A DNA stretch of 64,000 bases, taken from the NCBI RefSeq assembly GCF_038396675.1, contig NC_088934.1, forward strand, positions 1,630,001 to 1,694,000, read 5' to 3'. Position 1 is the first letter of the stretch, and each line of letters opens with the position of its first letter. The notes under the pieces are model-generated. The model saw only the letters and a program-made list of their open reading frames with translations, searched no databases and had not been told where the DNA came from. This DNA comes from Hydra vulgaris (Eukaryota > Cnidaria > Hydrozoa > Anthoathecata > Hydridae). A program made the position numbers and the translations under genes. This document shows positions 1 through 11,900 of the stretch, piece after piece.

Positions 1-52
1 CTCTAACGCCAGCAGCTTGAGTACCGGCTGGTCTGGGTTCTAACTAATTAGT
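1..52. repeat. Possible left terminal inverted repeat of a MULE-type element (cut by window edge)
   Basis: This GC-richer stretch reads, in reverse complement, almost the same as 13,495-13,546. Shared blocks include AGTACCGGCT and GTCTGGGTTCTA; I estimate well over 80 percent identity across about 50 bp. The inverted orientation and the position of an intact MULE transposase gene just inside the right copy suggest that the two are terminal inverted repeats of one element. The outer part of this copy is outside the window, so its full length and any target duplication cannot be seen. It could instead be the end of a separate non-autonomous relative. Confidence 0.5.
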
Positions 53-255
53 CTCTACGTGTCCGTAAATAATAACTTATTTTTGAATGTGATAAGCGGT
101 GGGAATAATGTAAGTAAGTAACTTCAATTTAAATGTACAGCAGCTTTTAAAAGATGTAAAAAATATAATTTTCTCTGAATTAAGAGTTTGATTTATAATT
201 TGAATAAGACAACTTATTATTACTGTAATTTAAAATGAAATGCATTAATCATTAA

Positions 256-346
256 CTTTTCCTAGATCTAAGAATATTTGTAGTTATTTGCATGTATAAA
301 TTTAATGCATGTAACTAATTACAAATATTCTTAGATCTGGGAAAAG
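256..346. repeat. Imperfect 91-bp hairpin
   Basis: The left arm (CTTTTCCTAGATCTAAGAAT onward) pairs with the right arm ending at 346, with about 35 to 40 matched positions and a short AT-rich loop near 300. It resembles a small foldback MITE. The rest of 53-914 is AT-rich and I see no gene in it. Confidence 0.6.
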
Positions 347-914
347 TCATATATAATAGTTTACCAACATTTATTCTTAAGCTTATCCCAAGATATACTA
401 TTATTAACAAAATATACTATTATAAAATTAATTTATACTATAATAACAAAAAAAGTACTTTCCTGAATTATTATTTTTTTTTTTAAATAAGTTTAAATAA
501 AAAGGTATTTTTACTCTTCAAAATAAACATTAAATATATTGAAAGTCATATAATGAAAGTCGCTTTTTTAATTTGCTTTTAAAATACAAACAAAGTTTAG
601 TATTAATCACTCCATCACCTCTACTTGAAATTGCTCTAGTTAAAATTGCCAAATCAATTACAAAGTTAATCAGATCAAAAGTATTTTGAATGTGTTTTGG
701 TTACCTTATGAGGTTATCTCATTTCTAAAACAAGGCTTTTAATGTAATCTATGATGATAATGTCAGTTTTCCGGACAAATAACTAGTAAGGTTGTCTTAT
801 TCAAAGTTTGATTTATATTTTATTTCATGTATTTTGTTTAAATATTAGTTTGATGCATGTTTTTTTTTGTTAGAAGCTTTTGATTGAAATCTATAACTTC
901 TTTCAAAAAAATCT

Positions 915-1930
915 ATAATTTTGAGATGGTTAATTACAGACCTATTTCATTATTATTAAATGTATTGAAATTATTTGTGTGTTATTTATTATTGAAAGTG
1001 ATGGATATGAAAACATACATTTTTTGATACTTTTAATTATTTATAAATTGCAATATCGGTTTAAATGATAAACATTTAACTACCTATGTTGGTAGCTGGC
1101 TTAAAATCTTAAATCTCATTTGAACCATAAACTCCAATTCAAGTATATTAAAAATATCTACTTAACCCAACCTTTTAATAAAGTAATCCATCAGGGATTT
1201 ATTCTTGAGTCTTTGCTTTTTGTGGCATACAATGATAAATTAAACACATTCATTTATAATGTGTCTACTTATTTTTTGAGAGAATTAAGTTTTAGGTAAA
1301 CCTGCAATAGTTATATATTTTTTGCTTATTGCACTCTTATTAATGGAAACTTTTTAAACATTATAGAATATATATTGGTTTCAGTACATGCATCCACAAT
1401 CCAACAAGCTGATGAATAGTACTTTATATTTAAAAAATCTTTATGGGTGAGATAATACAAATAATATAATTATTAATAGTACAAAAAAGTATAATTATTT
1501 TAGGCTTAACTGCAGATTTAGCAAATTTTATTTTAATAATGAAATTCTAACTCTTCTAAAATCAGTAAGGTTTAGTGAATTATGTTGGATAAAAAATTTT
1601 CCTAAAAAAAAATAATATCAATTATATTTATAAAAGAATTAGACTCATCAATTTTTATGTTAGCAAAAGTAAGGGATTGTGTCAATTAGAACTTGTTTCT
1701 AGCATTTGTCATACTTGGTTGTTATTTGAAATATGCGTGCCAGACAAACTAAAAAATAATCGTTATCTATATTTACTTTTTTCAGATTAAAGCCATTAAC
1801 ATTATCCATTCAAAAATTTCATTTGTCAAAGGTCTTGAAATAATTAACAAACAATATGATGTTGTTTTTCATATATCTATGATATTTAATTGTAACATAA
1901 CCATGGCTGTGTCATTAAAACTGGAAAACA
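915..1930 (+). pseudogene. Degenerate LINE reverse transcriptase
   Basis: Broken reading frames show RT landmarks in the right order. NYRPISLL occurs near 930, a decayed QG-SIL-SLLF type motif (HQGFILESLLF) near 1,190, and later stretches resemble the RT thumb and C-terminal region. Stops and frameshifts are frequent, so it cannot be functional. The pattern fits the CR1/L2/Jockey group; a finer assignment is not possible by eye. Confidence 0.45.
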
Positions 1931-2028
1931 AAAAGTAATTTTCATTTTTAATTTTTCACCGAAGATGAAAAAGTGTCATTAGTCTGTTATATAAAATAAC
2001 AAGAATAGGTAATATTCATATATACATA

Positions 2029-2466
2029 GGGTGTTTAAGAAAGTTAGTGCAACTTATTAAAAACAAGGAAAGACCTACCTCAGGTACAAAAAATAAGAAA
2101 TTTCTTTGTGACAATGCTAGATCTAAAGTCACAAAAGCAGTGAAAACTTTCCTACATCAAGCCAGATTTAATATAGTTCGTCACTCACCTTACTCACCAG
2201 ACTTAGCTCCATCAGATTTTTGGCTATTTGGCCGCATTAAAACTCATCTTTCAATAATACAGACGTTGAAAGTCAAAAAAGACAAATTAAGATACTTTTA
2301 GGCATACTTATTGAAGACTATTGGAAAATATTTGACAAGTGGTTGGAATGGATGCAACTATGCATAAATAATAATGGCGAATATTTGAACATTTAATAAA
2401 ATTAAATTAAAAAATATATTTATTTTTTATTATTTTTTTGAGGGTTGCACAAACTTTCCTGATAAT
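2029..2466 (+). mobile_element. Internally deleted mariner element
   Basis: Terminal inverted repeats are visible: GAAAGTTAGTGCAAC near 2,038 on the left, and its near-complement GTTGCACAAACTTTCCTGA near 2,444-2,463 on the right. TA dinucleotides lie at both ends, as expected for Tc1/mariner insertion. At about 440 bp it is far shorter than a full mariner (about 1.3 kb) and keeps only the C-terminal part of the transposase. Confidence 0.7.
2047..2301 (+). pseudogene. Mariner transposase C-terminal fragment
   Basis: The translation contains the mariner signature HSPYSPDLAPSDFWLF, including the third catalytic Asp (SPDLAPSDFWLF), and the upstream CDNAR motif that carries the second Asp. The N-terminal helix-turn-helix and the first catalytic Asp are missing, and the open frame begins without an ATG. 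It is a remnant inside the deleted element. Confidence 0.75.
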
Positions 2467-3120
2467 AAAATATGTATATATATATTTCCTGAATTGTTGG
2501 TATATAAAAGAAGTTCTATCAGTTAGTATAAAAATGACATAGCATCAGCCGAGAACCAAGAGGTAATATGTCCATTTTTTGTGTTTCCGAGGGAATCAAG
2601 TTTTAAAGTAATTTGTAAAGGCTTTCTGTCAGAATGTCTGACTAACTTTTAAATATTTTTAAAAGTTGTACCATTCTTAAGAGTAGATTTATTGGACGCA
2701 TACTCCATTGATTGTTGAATTTTTATTGATAATAGTCAGAAAAAATACAAAATGTGGACATACAGCCTCGTGGTCCTTGGCTGACAATAGATTAAAAAAC
2801 TTCTTGAGTCATTAAATTCATGATTTGGTAGAAAAATAAGTATTCCTTTCATATATTTGGTGCAAAAACGAGGTTTTCTCTCTGCAATTACCTCCTTTTT
2901 GCACTGGATATATTTTGTGTTTATGTCCATTCAGTAGTGTCTGGTTGCATGTGTTTATATTAACTATATATTAACTATTATATTATAAATATAACTATTA
3001 TATTAATATTATATTAATATAATGTAAATATAATATAATTTATATATATATAATATAAATGTAACTATTATATTATAAAAAATTATATTAACAGTATTGT
3101 ATATAAAAGAACTTATTTAA
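2467..3120. other. AT-rich spacer
   Basis: No convincing coding region. From about 2,950 to 3,090 it consists of short ATATTA/TATAAATAT-type repeats. Confidence 0.5.
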
Positions 3121-3780
3121 GTAAAAATATGGTTTCTCGTCATGAATGTGACAGTATATTAAAGAATTCAGATAATATTATTGATTTTATCCTTGAAATC
3201 AGTGGGGCTAATGTAAATAACGTTTCTGTCTTTAATGATAGTGCAAAGATTAGTAACCTAATAGAAATTACTTCTGAAAGTGAATTTAAAAACAATTAAA
3301 AAAATGCATCAAAAATCCTGGTCTGGAAAAGAAACATTGCAAAAAAAAAGAAAAGAAAAGCTGAGGCAAAACTTACATTGGTTTTGAGAAAAAAAACAAA
3401 AACTGTCATAGGAGAGAAAAGTTGGAGACCCCTGCAAAATATTTTGAAAAAATTTTGCAGAATATGAAGCTGCTGCTTTTAGAGACTTTTAGCAATATTG
3501 GTGATAAAGATAAACAGGGTATTTTTATTGGAGGACAAGTTCAAATGAAAGCAGTTAAAAATGTAGGCCAATGCCTTGTGAGGGCCCAAAACGTTTATGT
3601 TCTTATTTGTATATAAATAGTGGTAAAATAAAATAAAGGTATTAAAAATAGCTTTTTGTTCATTGTATGGTGTGAGCGGAAAGAGAGTTGAACATATTGT
3701 TAAACAGTTGCAAAAACATGTTCCTGCTCCAAGAATCATTCGAGGCATGTTTAACGGTAAAGGTAAATAAAGTAGAGGCT
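3121..3780 (+). pseudogene. Decayed transposase-like coding remnant
   Basis: Plus-strand frames give FCSLYGVSGKRVEHIVKQL near 3,650-3,710, followed by an RGMFNGKGK-like stretch and a SYYYE-like motif. The layout recalls the N-terminal half of invertebrate DDE transposase-type proteins with an RGKH...SHYCR arrangement. Upstream is a lysine-rich frame starting at 3,129 (MVSRHECDS). Several stops break it. Family assignment is tentative. Confidence 0.3.
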
Positions 3781-4862
3781 GTAATCTCTCTGGATCCGGC
3801 TTCATACTATTATGAGATAGAACATAACGAGTAGATTTAAAGAATTGACTGAAATTATGTAAACTGTTAAATGAAAGCTTGTTTTCCTCAGCTGTATTGT
3901 ATAAATTCTTTAAATTAAAGTTGTGTTCACTTTGAGTCATGCCAGCTACAGTAATATTATCTAAATATGCATAAGTCTTTTAAAAAATTTTCAATTATAA
4001 ATTTGTAGATTTTCCTTTGAATAACAGCAACAGCATTTGTTGGCTCAAATGGCAAACAAGTAAATTGGTACAACTTGCCATCAGTTTTAATTGCTGTATA
4101 AGGCTAATCTTGAGATTACCTTCCCCTTCCTCCTCCCTAGTTAAAATGGGTGCTGTGAGAATGATTTTGAAATATCACTTTGTTTGTGTTCACCTTGCTT
4201 AGTTTTATCCAAAGATAAGTAGTTGATTTTAAATAGCTTCTTATTGTAAAAGGCATTTCTTGGAAAAGTTTTAAAATTAATTACTTACCCTTGTTATATT
4301 GTTTATTAAATTGGTACATCAAAACGTTAGGTAAAGCACCTCAAAATGATGACACAGAACTATAAAAACTGTATAAGATTTACTATTACTTTCTTCCTAT
4401 ACATTTATTAATATTCTATTTTCTTTAATAAATATCTCAATAATATCTATTTTTATCTTTTAGTATTGGTACTGTTGAGAAATGGTTTTAATTTAGTAAA
4501 TTTCAAGAATTGAAATTTACTTTATTGATCATCAGCCAGCAGTTTATGAAAGAAAAAGTAATTTTAACATCTACATGGTAAGAATAGTTTTGTTTAATTG
4601 TAACATTAAAAAATGGTCTTTATGGTTACTCTTTGGTTCCATTATATTTGCTTAATTTTGAATATTAGGGGTGCATACTTAAGTATGCCTACTTTTGGCC
4701 AATGCTGATGCCAATTTGACTGATACTAATGCATTGGACCTAAATTCAAATTTGCACTCTTTACTTTTTTAATAATAGATAAATTAGGATTTTTTTTCAA
4801 ATAAAATGTTAATGTTCAATTTTAATGCTTGCTTAGTTGCTCTGCTCATACTCTTGAGTCCT
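3781..4862. other. Non-coding AT-rich stretch
   Basis: I see no supportable gene, repeat or RNA. Short open frames here show no domain. Confidence 0.4.
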
Positions 4863-4867
4863 TAATA

Positions 4868-4946
4868 GAGGGGGGGGGGGCGTGTATTAATTTTTTGAAA
4901 GTTTTCCCACCCACCTTATTAAGATACTCCCCCTCCTCCCTTCCCC
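4868..4946. repeat. G-run/C-rich dispersed repeat, copy 1
   Basis: A run of about ten G followed by CGTGTATTAATTTTTTGAAA and a C-rich block with TTATTAAGATACTCCCCC. A related copy lies at about 56,710-56,790, with the same order: G run, ATTTATTGATTTT, CCATCCACCC, TTATTAAGACCCCCC. Confidence 0.45.
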
Positions 4947-5161
4947 ATTGAATAATTATTACTTGTTATAGAAAAGAAAATAATTATTTCACTCACCAAC
5001 GAAAACAAAAATTAGCTTTTGATTCATTTCTCATTAAAGTATAAAATTTATAAATCCTATTGAAACTATGATAAAGCAGTTGTAAGAAAATATCCATTTG
5101 ACTGCAAGCCACGCTACAATTTAATAATTTTATGCATGTAAAAAATATTAATTGTGATATA

Positions 5162-5369
5162 TTTTTTTTTTTGTAATTTACCTCCCCAAGGCCGAGAAGG
5201 CCACTACAGATGAGGAAGCTTCCTGTGGTTATAACTCTCTCAACTCTATAACTTCGAAACACGAACCTTGACAAGCAAGGTCGCTGTGCAGAGAAACAAT
5301 ATGAGCGCGGTACTACCATGGACGTGGTGGAAATCAAACTCGGAACCTCTCGCTTATGAAGTGAGCACA
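5162..5369 (-). mobile_element. tRNA-derived SINE, 5'-truncated copy
   Basis: Read on the minus strand, it matches the plus-strand SINE at 40,891-41,120. Shared elements are a tRNA-like anticodon arm with CAT (CTTCATAAGC), a degenerate B box (GAGTTTGATTTCC), GGTAGTACC, TTGTTTCTCTGCACAGCG, CTTGTCAAGG, and a 3' GGAGGTAA followed by an A tract. The A-box part present in the other copy is missing here, as expected for 5' truncation during retrotransposition. It also explains the apparent minus-strand ORF at 4,993-5,370. Confidence 0.75.
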
Positions 5370-5852
5370 TTTATTCAGGAGTAGTTGATTTCTTTGTTTA
5401 TTTATTTTGTTTCTAAGTTTAATTCCTAGAATAGTTATAAATTTAAATTATATATACATTTATACATAAATTTTTAACTATATTCTATCAATTAAACTTA
5501 AAAATCAAATTAAATAAGAAACAAATTAACAATGAGCTAAGCAACTAAAAGACTAATAGACTATTTTGATGTAGATGAAAATAAACCATCAAAGCATATA
5601 TAGATAAAATTAAACGTCATATAGATAAATATAAACGATATAGATGAAAATGAACGTCCTTGTTTATGTAGTTATGTGTGTTACCACACACATAAGTCAA
5701 AAGTCTAGTACAGAAACAAGGATGTTAAAACAATGATGATGAAGATTTCCTAACTCAGGCAACATAAAAGTTTTCAGATGAAATTTTCAACATGAAAACT
5801 GAATAAGTACCTCTTTTTTTTTAATTTTGACTTTTTTTTTTCAAAATTTCGT

Positions 5853-6046
5853 AGAAACAAAAAATTAAAATTATTTTATTTATATATCTTCAATAATTCT
5901 ATAATAGCATTAACCTTTTGACTATGCAAGAAAAATAAAAAATCTGACTATGCAAGAAACAAAAAATTAAAATTATTTTATTTATATATCTTCAATAATT
6001 CTATAATAGCATTAACCTTTTGACTATGCAAGAAAAATAAAAAATC
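5853..6046. repeat. 103-bp direct tandem duplication
   Basis: The block starting GAAACAAAAAATTAAAATTA at 5,853 recurs at 5,956 with the same sequence through the TTTTGACTATGCAAGAAAAA segment. Near identity indicates a recent duplication. Confidence 0.8.
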
Positions 6047-6077
6047 AAGATTATTTATATATTTTTTTAGAGAATAA

Positions 6078-6081
<4 letters not shown>

Positions 6082-6137
<56 letters not shown>

Positions 6138-6156
6138 TATATATATATATAATATA
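6082..6156. repeat. (AT)n microsatellite
   Basis: Nearly pure AT dinucleotide run with one GC interruption near 6,135. Confidence 0.9.
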
Positions 6157-6159
6157 TAA

Positions 6160-7300
6160 CATATCAAAAGAAATAAAAAATTATGCACTATTCAGTGGCA
6201 CCATTTATAAATTACCTAAACCGGTATTTTGGCTCTAAAGGTCACAGTTTCGAAGATTGCTTTAAATGCCACAATTGCGGTTCTCCACATTTTAATGGAA
6301 AAGCCACAATCATGGATCACCACACTCAAAGAAGAAATATATTTATATATTCTATTTAAGATTTATATATTCTTTAGTATAAATATTTCACTGGAATGTT
6401 AAAAAGGTTTGGTATTTGATATATTCACTGAAATTACCAGTGTGGCTTAAAAGCAGATAGACTTTGATACAATCAAAAAAAAAACTTTGACTATTTTCTA
6501 TAAAGTGATTGGAGGAAGAAAATTTTTTTTTTAATAACGATAGTTTATTACTTGCATGAAAGCATTAAAATGCCTTCCTTTTAAAAAACAACAAACATAT
6601 ACCTGTTTAGCTGTTTTCTTGAATATTCCAAGAAACAATCATAGCAATCAGTTCTAATTAGCATAAAGTTGTTAATGTCTCATGAATTAAAGAAAATTTA
6701 TCTATCATGACATATCATAAAGACATGCCATAAAAAACAAAAATTTTCAAAGTATCATGATATATCCACATAATAATAAATGTAGCTAGTCAACCAGCTT
6801 CAAATGAAAACAACTTGTTGTTAGTAAAACCTAAATTAAGACATACAATAGATCAGTTAACAAACTTTTATATAAAGAGATAGTTACAGGTTTTATATAA
6901 AGAGATGGTTGATATTTAAATAGGGCCCAATTTAAAAACCCAAATAAAAAATAACCCAATTTAAAAACTCAAATAAAAAATAGCTGGGACTATGTTTGTA
7001 AACAAAAAATAAGTTGATTCATCCCACAGATATACTGTTTTCAATTGAAAATTATTTATATAAAAGTGTATATAAATCTCATAGCTTTAACCTCCTTTCT
7101 GCGCTTGCATGGGTTTGACATCTTCATGTAACACATTCTGTCCAAGTTATCTGTATTCTGTCCATGCAATCTGTCCAAGTTTTCCTACTTCTATCTCTCT
7201 ACATGTTGATATTCAATCATCTGCATCATCAGTTAACATGCCTTAACTAAGTTAGTCCTCTAGATGCTGGACTGCATCAACCTATATTCTCTACCTTTGA
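6160..7300. other. Non-coding stretch
   Basis: AT-rich with local duplications: AACCCAATTTAAAAAC at about 6,930-6,975 and TTTTATATAAAGAGAT at about 6,868-6,905. No gene is supported. Confidence 0.4.
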
Positions 7301-7307
7301 CTGCTAT

Positions 7308-7358
7308 ACAGCATAACATTATGTTATGCTGTATAGCATAACATAATGTTATGCTGTC
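7308..7358. repeat. Palindrome of ACAGCATAACATTATGTTATGCTGT
   Basis: Two head-to-head palindromic blocks: CAGCATAACATTATGTTATG, a short GTATAG spacer, then CATAACATAATGTTATGCTG. Each is itself a near-perfect dyad, so the segment can form a cruciform. Confidence 0.7.
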
Positions 7359-7559
7359 ACTATTATGCACTATTACTTTGTCACTATTATGCACTAAGTG
7401 CATGTAGCGCATGTTTCACAGGTTTTGATTCGAACTAGAACCAAGATTTTGATTTTAAAGTCTACAGAAAAAAGCATAGTAATTCTATGAATTAAAAATA
7501 GTTAACTTTTTCTTTGCCTTAATTTTAAAAGGAAATTTCAACATGGAACAACAAACACA

Positions 7560-7656
7560 CTTTTTTAAAGTGGTTTGTTAAATACTTTACAACCATATAA
7601 AACCACTTTTTAAAGTGGTTTTTTATGGTTGGAAAGTATTTAAAATAATTTACACA
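7560..7656. repeat. Foldback MITE-like hairpin
   Basis: The arms contain AAATACTTTACAACCAT on the left and ATGGTTGGAAAGTATTTA on the right. The centre is ACCACTTTTTAAAGTGGT. No coding capacity. Confidence 0.65.
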
Positions 7657-7800
7657 AAGAACTTCATAAACTTGTTAAAAGAGCTACAAATGGATATTAA
7701 TTCCATCCAAGAATTTTAATAAATTTTTTTAGAGATTATTTAGAGATATAAATAATGCATCATGTTATGTAAAATAGGTTAATGCTTGGAAGGGCATCCA

Positions 7801-7848
7801 ACTGTATGTGTGAGTTTGTGAACACTGTATGTGTGAGTTTGTGAACAC
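7801..7848. repeat. 24-bp tandem duplication
   Basis: TGTATGTGTGAGTTTGTGAA followed by CACT occurs twice in direct succession. Confidence 0.75.
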
Positions 7849-8538
7849 TAAAACTTTTAAATTGTTTAAACATATCAAATATTGGTTTTAAACTTCGGTC
7901 AATAAATTATGCAATGGTGATCAATTGTGTATGTATTTACATTCAAGCTTTATTCTATTTCTACACTTTTTATTTATGTTTCACATTATACACCATTTTC
8001 TGTTTATCTGCAAATAATATACTTTTTAAAATAGTCTTTTAATAAAATATATATAAAAATTCAAAATATCAATATCAACAACATGCTCAACAGCAACTAC
8101 AGTAATTACATTGGAAAACATCATCAAAGCTAGAGAAATTATTAAAAGTGTGCACTCAACTTTAATGTACTAATATTGATTGACAGAAATAAAAGTACTA
8201 CATTTTTTATTGTGAATACACAATAACTGAATTTTCAGAATGCAAAAAAAAATTGATAAAATTTTTTTTTAAGTTTATAATATAAACAACACTGAGTGTT
8301 GAAATTAATGAAAAAAATAAATACTTAATTAAAATGTTTTTTTAAAAATTAAACTCCTTAACTGAATTTGTTTTATTTTTTTTATCATTTTTTGATTTTT
8401 TTTCTTGTTTTTAAAAGTTTTCATTTTTTCAAGTTATACAGATTTTTTTTTTCTTTTCTATTATATACAGATTTCTTTTTTATTATATACAGATTTTTTT
8501 TTTTTTTTTTTTTTTTTAAGTTTATTAAATTAAGTATT

Positions 8539-8930
8539 TTATTGTATATATATATTTTTGTTACTTTCATTTATCATATTGTGACATTTGTCACAAAACC
8601 ATTCTTTCTTTGTCTTCTTCGAAATGCTAACACACTTGAAATGAAACCGCTCTAAACAGCTTTTGCATTCAATATTTTCTCTTGATGCTGTAGTTAAATT
8701 ACAGATAGGACAACACCATAAGGACAATTTCTTTCGTTGGGAAACTGTTTCGTTTAGCTTATTCCAAGCAACATCTGTTAAATATGGTTTTAAAACATCT
8801 ATTGCTACAGCATCATTGATAAATGAAGAAGGAAGATTGTCAGGGTTTAATTGTAAATCATCCACATCTGCTTGCATTTCATGTGTAACATCTTGAACTT
8901 TTCCTTTTATGAGAATACTACTGAGAAGAA
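8539..8930 (-). CDS. MULE gene exon 7 (PHD finger, stop)
   Basis: Enters in phase after exon 6 and encodes a 130-codon end with a C4HC3-type PHD finger. The ligands are CPIC, CKSC, H-F-K-C and CDKC. TAA at 8,539-8,541. Confidence 0.85.
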
Positions 8931-11900
8931 CTAAATGATAGAATCAGGTATGGAATATATACAAAATGATTTATTGATTGAACGTTGATAATCTTTTCGA
9001 ATTGAAAAGACAATTCATATATAAATACTAACCCCTTATTTTCTCAGTCACACTTTTATCAGTATAAGATAAACACTTTCTTTTCCGTTTACATAAACCA
9101 ATTGCTGTTTTTCTTTGAGTAGCCTTAGGCCTTCCTCGTGAATGAATCTTTGAAGGAAACTTAAGGTCTTTTATATTGATGGAGTGAACATTAAAATAAT
9201 TATGTAAACTTCCACATGCCTAAAAGATTTATTTATGCTTTCAACATCATGCTTTAAATTTTTTAAAGTTTTATTAAATTTATCTACCCTTATTAAACTT
9301 TTATTTGATAATATAAAATTTACTGTTTCAAAAATTTAGCACAAGTTTTGGAATTTTTTGAAAGTTTCAAAAAAATAACTTTTCTTTTAAAAACAATAAA
9401 CATGGTAAAAGAGTGCAAGCATCAATCAATAATAAAATAAATAGTAATACCAAATCTGTTGAAAGAGAAACAAACAATCAAAGTAAAACAAAACAAAAAT
9501 TTCCTACCCTTTCTTCACTATCTTCTATAGGATTTTCAATAACTATTGGGATCGAAGTTTGATTAGAAACATGAATAATTTTATTACAAGGCTGACTGGA
9601 CATTTCTGCACTTTTATTAAAATTATCTTGTTCTATATCTATTTGTGATTGCTCTAAATGTAATGATTTTTCAAAATCTGATAACTTTTCTAAATTATCA
9701 GATTTTGAAACCTCTAATGCGTGCATATTTGTCTGATAAAATGTCTCATTACATGTTAAAACAATGTTACTTGTTGGTGGAATAAATGCTTTTTTTGTTA
9801 TATCACATAATACATCATTGTTAAGATTGATTTTAGAACTCATGGCACATTCTGATGTAGTATTAGTTATTAAATCAATTGATGACTCCAAAACAGTAAC
9901 CTTTGCATGTTTATAATCTTCCCAAATTTTAACTAAATTTTGAAGAATGTTTATGCGGCTTTCAAACTCACTATGTCCACCTTCCGAAACAAGCTGTGCT
10001 AATCGCTGAGATAGGCGACATGCTTTTTTAAACTTTTCGGCTTGTGTTAAAGTTCTTTCTTTATTTACACCTATTTCTAAATAATTGTGGTTCTCAATGT
10101 GGTGCTGGAAAAGGCGATGGTTTTCAGTAGCATGAGACTTGAGCCACCTTATAGAAATACCATCAAAAGAAAATATTGGCAATTGCTTTATTCGCCTTGC
10201 AACAAACATGTGTTTGCAGGGTAAGCCCATGGATTTAAAAAAAATACAATGGCAGTTAAGCTCATTTACTAACACTTCACTTCCCAAAATTTCACAGGTT
10301 GGATGATCATTATCACCTCCAGGGTATACCTCCAGTGCTTCATGTAACTGACTTCTGACAAAATTTAATGCATAAGGTGTTAAAACTTTAGAAAACTCCT
10401 CTAGAACATCATTATCGAGAACAGCATGAACAGAGATACGCTCTGCAGCAGTAACAAAGCTATGATTTTGCTCCTTTCGCATGACATCAATAACAGAAAA
10501 AAGATCTTTAAAAAACAATGGAAGGGGGTTTAATAAGTTTAATACAGATTTTATTCTTCGGTTTACAGACTCTAATCTGTTTGTTGTTCTCTGTCCAAAA
10601 GTCAAGTTCTGCTGTTGCCAACAATACACCCACTCATTTTTGCAATTATTCCAGTTTGTTTCAAAGTAACGAACTACACTACTTGGCATTTTTTCATTAA
10701 AGTCTTGTCTTAGCTCCTCAAATGCTATTTCAGAAGATGGATATGCCATTTTTTGAAGTGCTCTCAATGCATATAACCTCTGACTCTCTGAAATGCCCAT
10801 TTTTAACACAGTCACTTCTCTACTCATAGCACGCAAAACATGAAATAAGCATAAAAGCAATACTGCATTTGGAAAAGTTGTTCGCAGAGAGTCACGCTCA
10901 GTCATGTCCTTATCAGTGAAAATGGTGACAGTTTCAGTCCATTTTACATTTTTTGATTTAAAAGTCTCTAGAGCATTAGTGAGGGTCAACGCATCCTCAG
11001 ATGCTGTTACAAAAATAGCAACAATTTCACTTTCTCCATTTGGACCAATTGCCAGGACAATGTATAATGGCATTCGTAAATTAGTTAACTTATATGTTGC
11101 ATCTATCAAAATTAATTCAGGATACAATGAAAAAAATCTCTTCGTTTCTGCATCCTGGAAAAATATTGTCTGGATAGTACCACTATTGTCACATTTTATA
11201 TCTACATCTGCACCTGTTACAAAATAAACACACACTTGCAAAAAGCAATATAAATTAAAATACAAATAAAATATTAAATTTAAACTAAGAATAATAATGA
11301 ATAATAATAAGGTTTTGTTAGTTCTGCTAAGGAATATGTAATATAGTTAAATATGGGTAATATAGAATATAATTTATATGAACAATTCAAATTAGTGTTT
11401 GTATGAGTAAGTCTTGTTTTCTACAATATAAAAAGAGGTTAATACTCTTTAATGGACAAGTCAAGTCAAACTCAGTTAAAAAAGTAAATTAAAATTAAAA
11501 AAAACAAAAAAAAAAACAAGTACAAAAACAAACCATCACAGTTTTGAAAGACTGCCAGTAAAGACTCTACATCTGTTGAACCCTTCTCCTTAGACGCTAA
11601 ATTATGGATATCTTTTAATGTAATCTTCTTCCCTAAATGTTTAATGATGAATAGGTAATATTAGAAATTATAACAATATAACAAAATGAAATAAGAAAAA
11701 TTATAAAGTTAATAAAAATTAAAAAAATTCATGAAATATATTGTTATTACATTATATAGTATTAAAAATTGTCTTATGACTAAAACATTAAGAAATACTG
11801 ATTCAATTGAGAACTACTTAAGTAAGCAGTGATAGGAAAACTTATTAGTCATGTTCAAGTGTTATAAATTGCAAACGCCTTTGGTTTTACAATGAATTAA

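Noticed and set aside
3479..3940. 153-aa minus-strand ORF
   Set aside because: No domain; the plus strand of the same region gives more recognisable transposase-like remnants.
8368..8655. Phe-rich plus-strand ORF
   Set aside because: Translation of T tracts; it also overlaps the PHD exon of the minus-strand MULE gene.
10481..11227. Plus-strand ORFs of 60-107 aa
   Set aside because: Antisense shadows of the MULE transposase exon.
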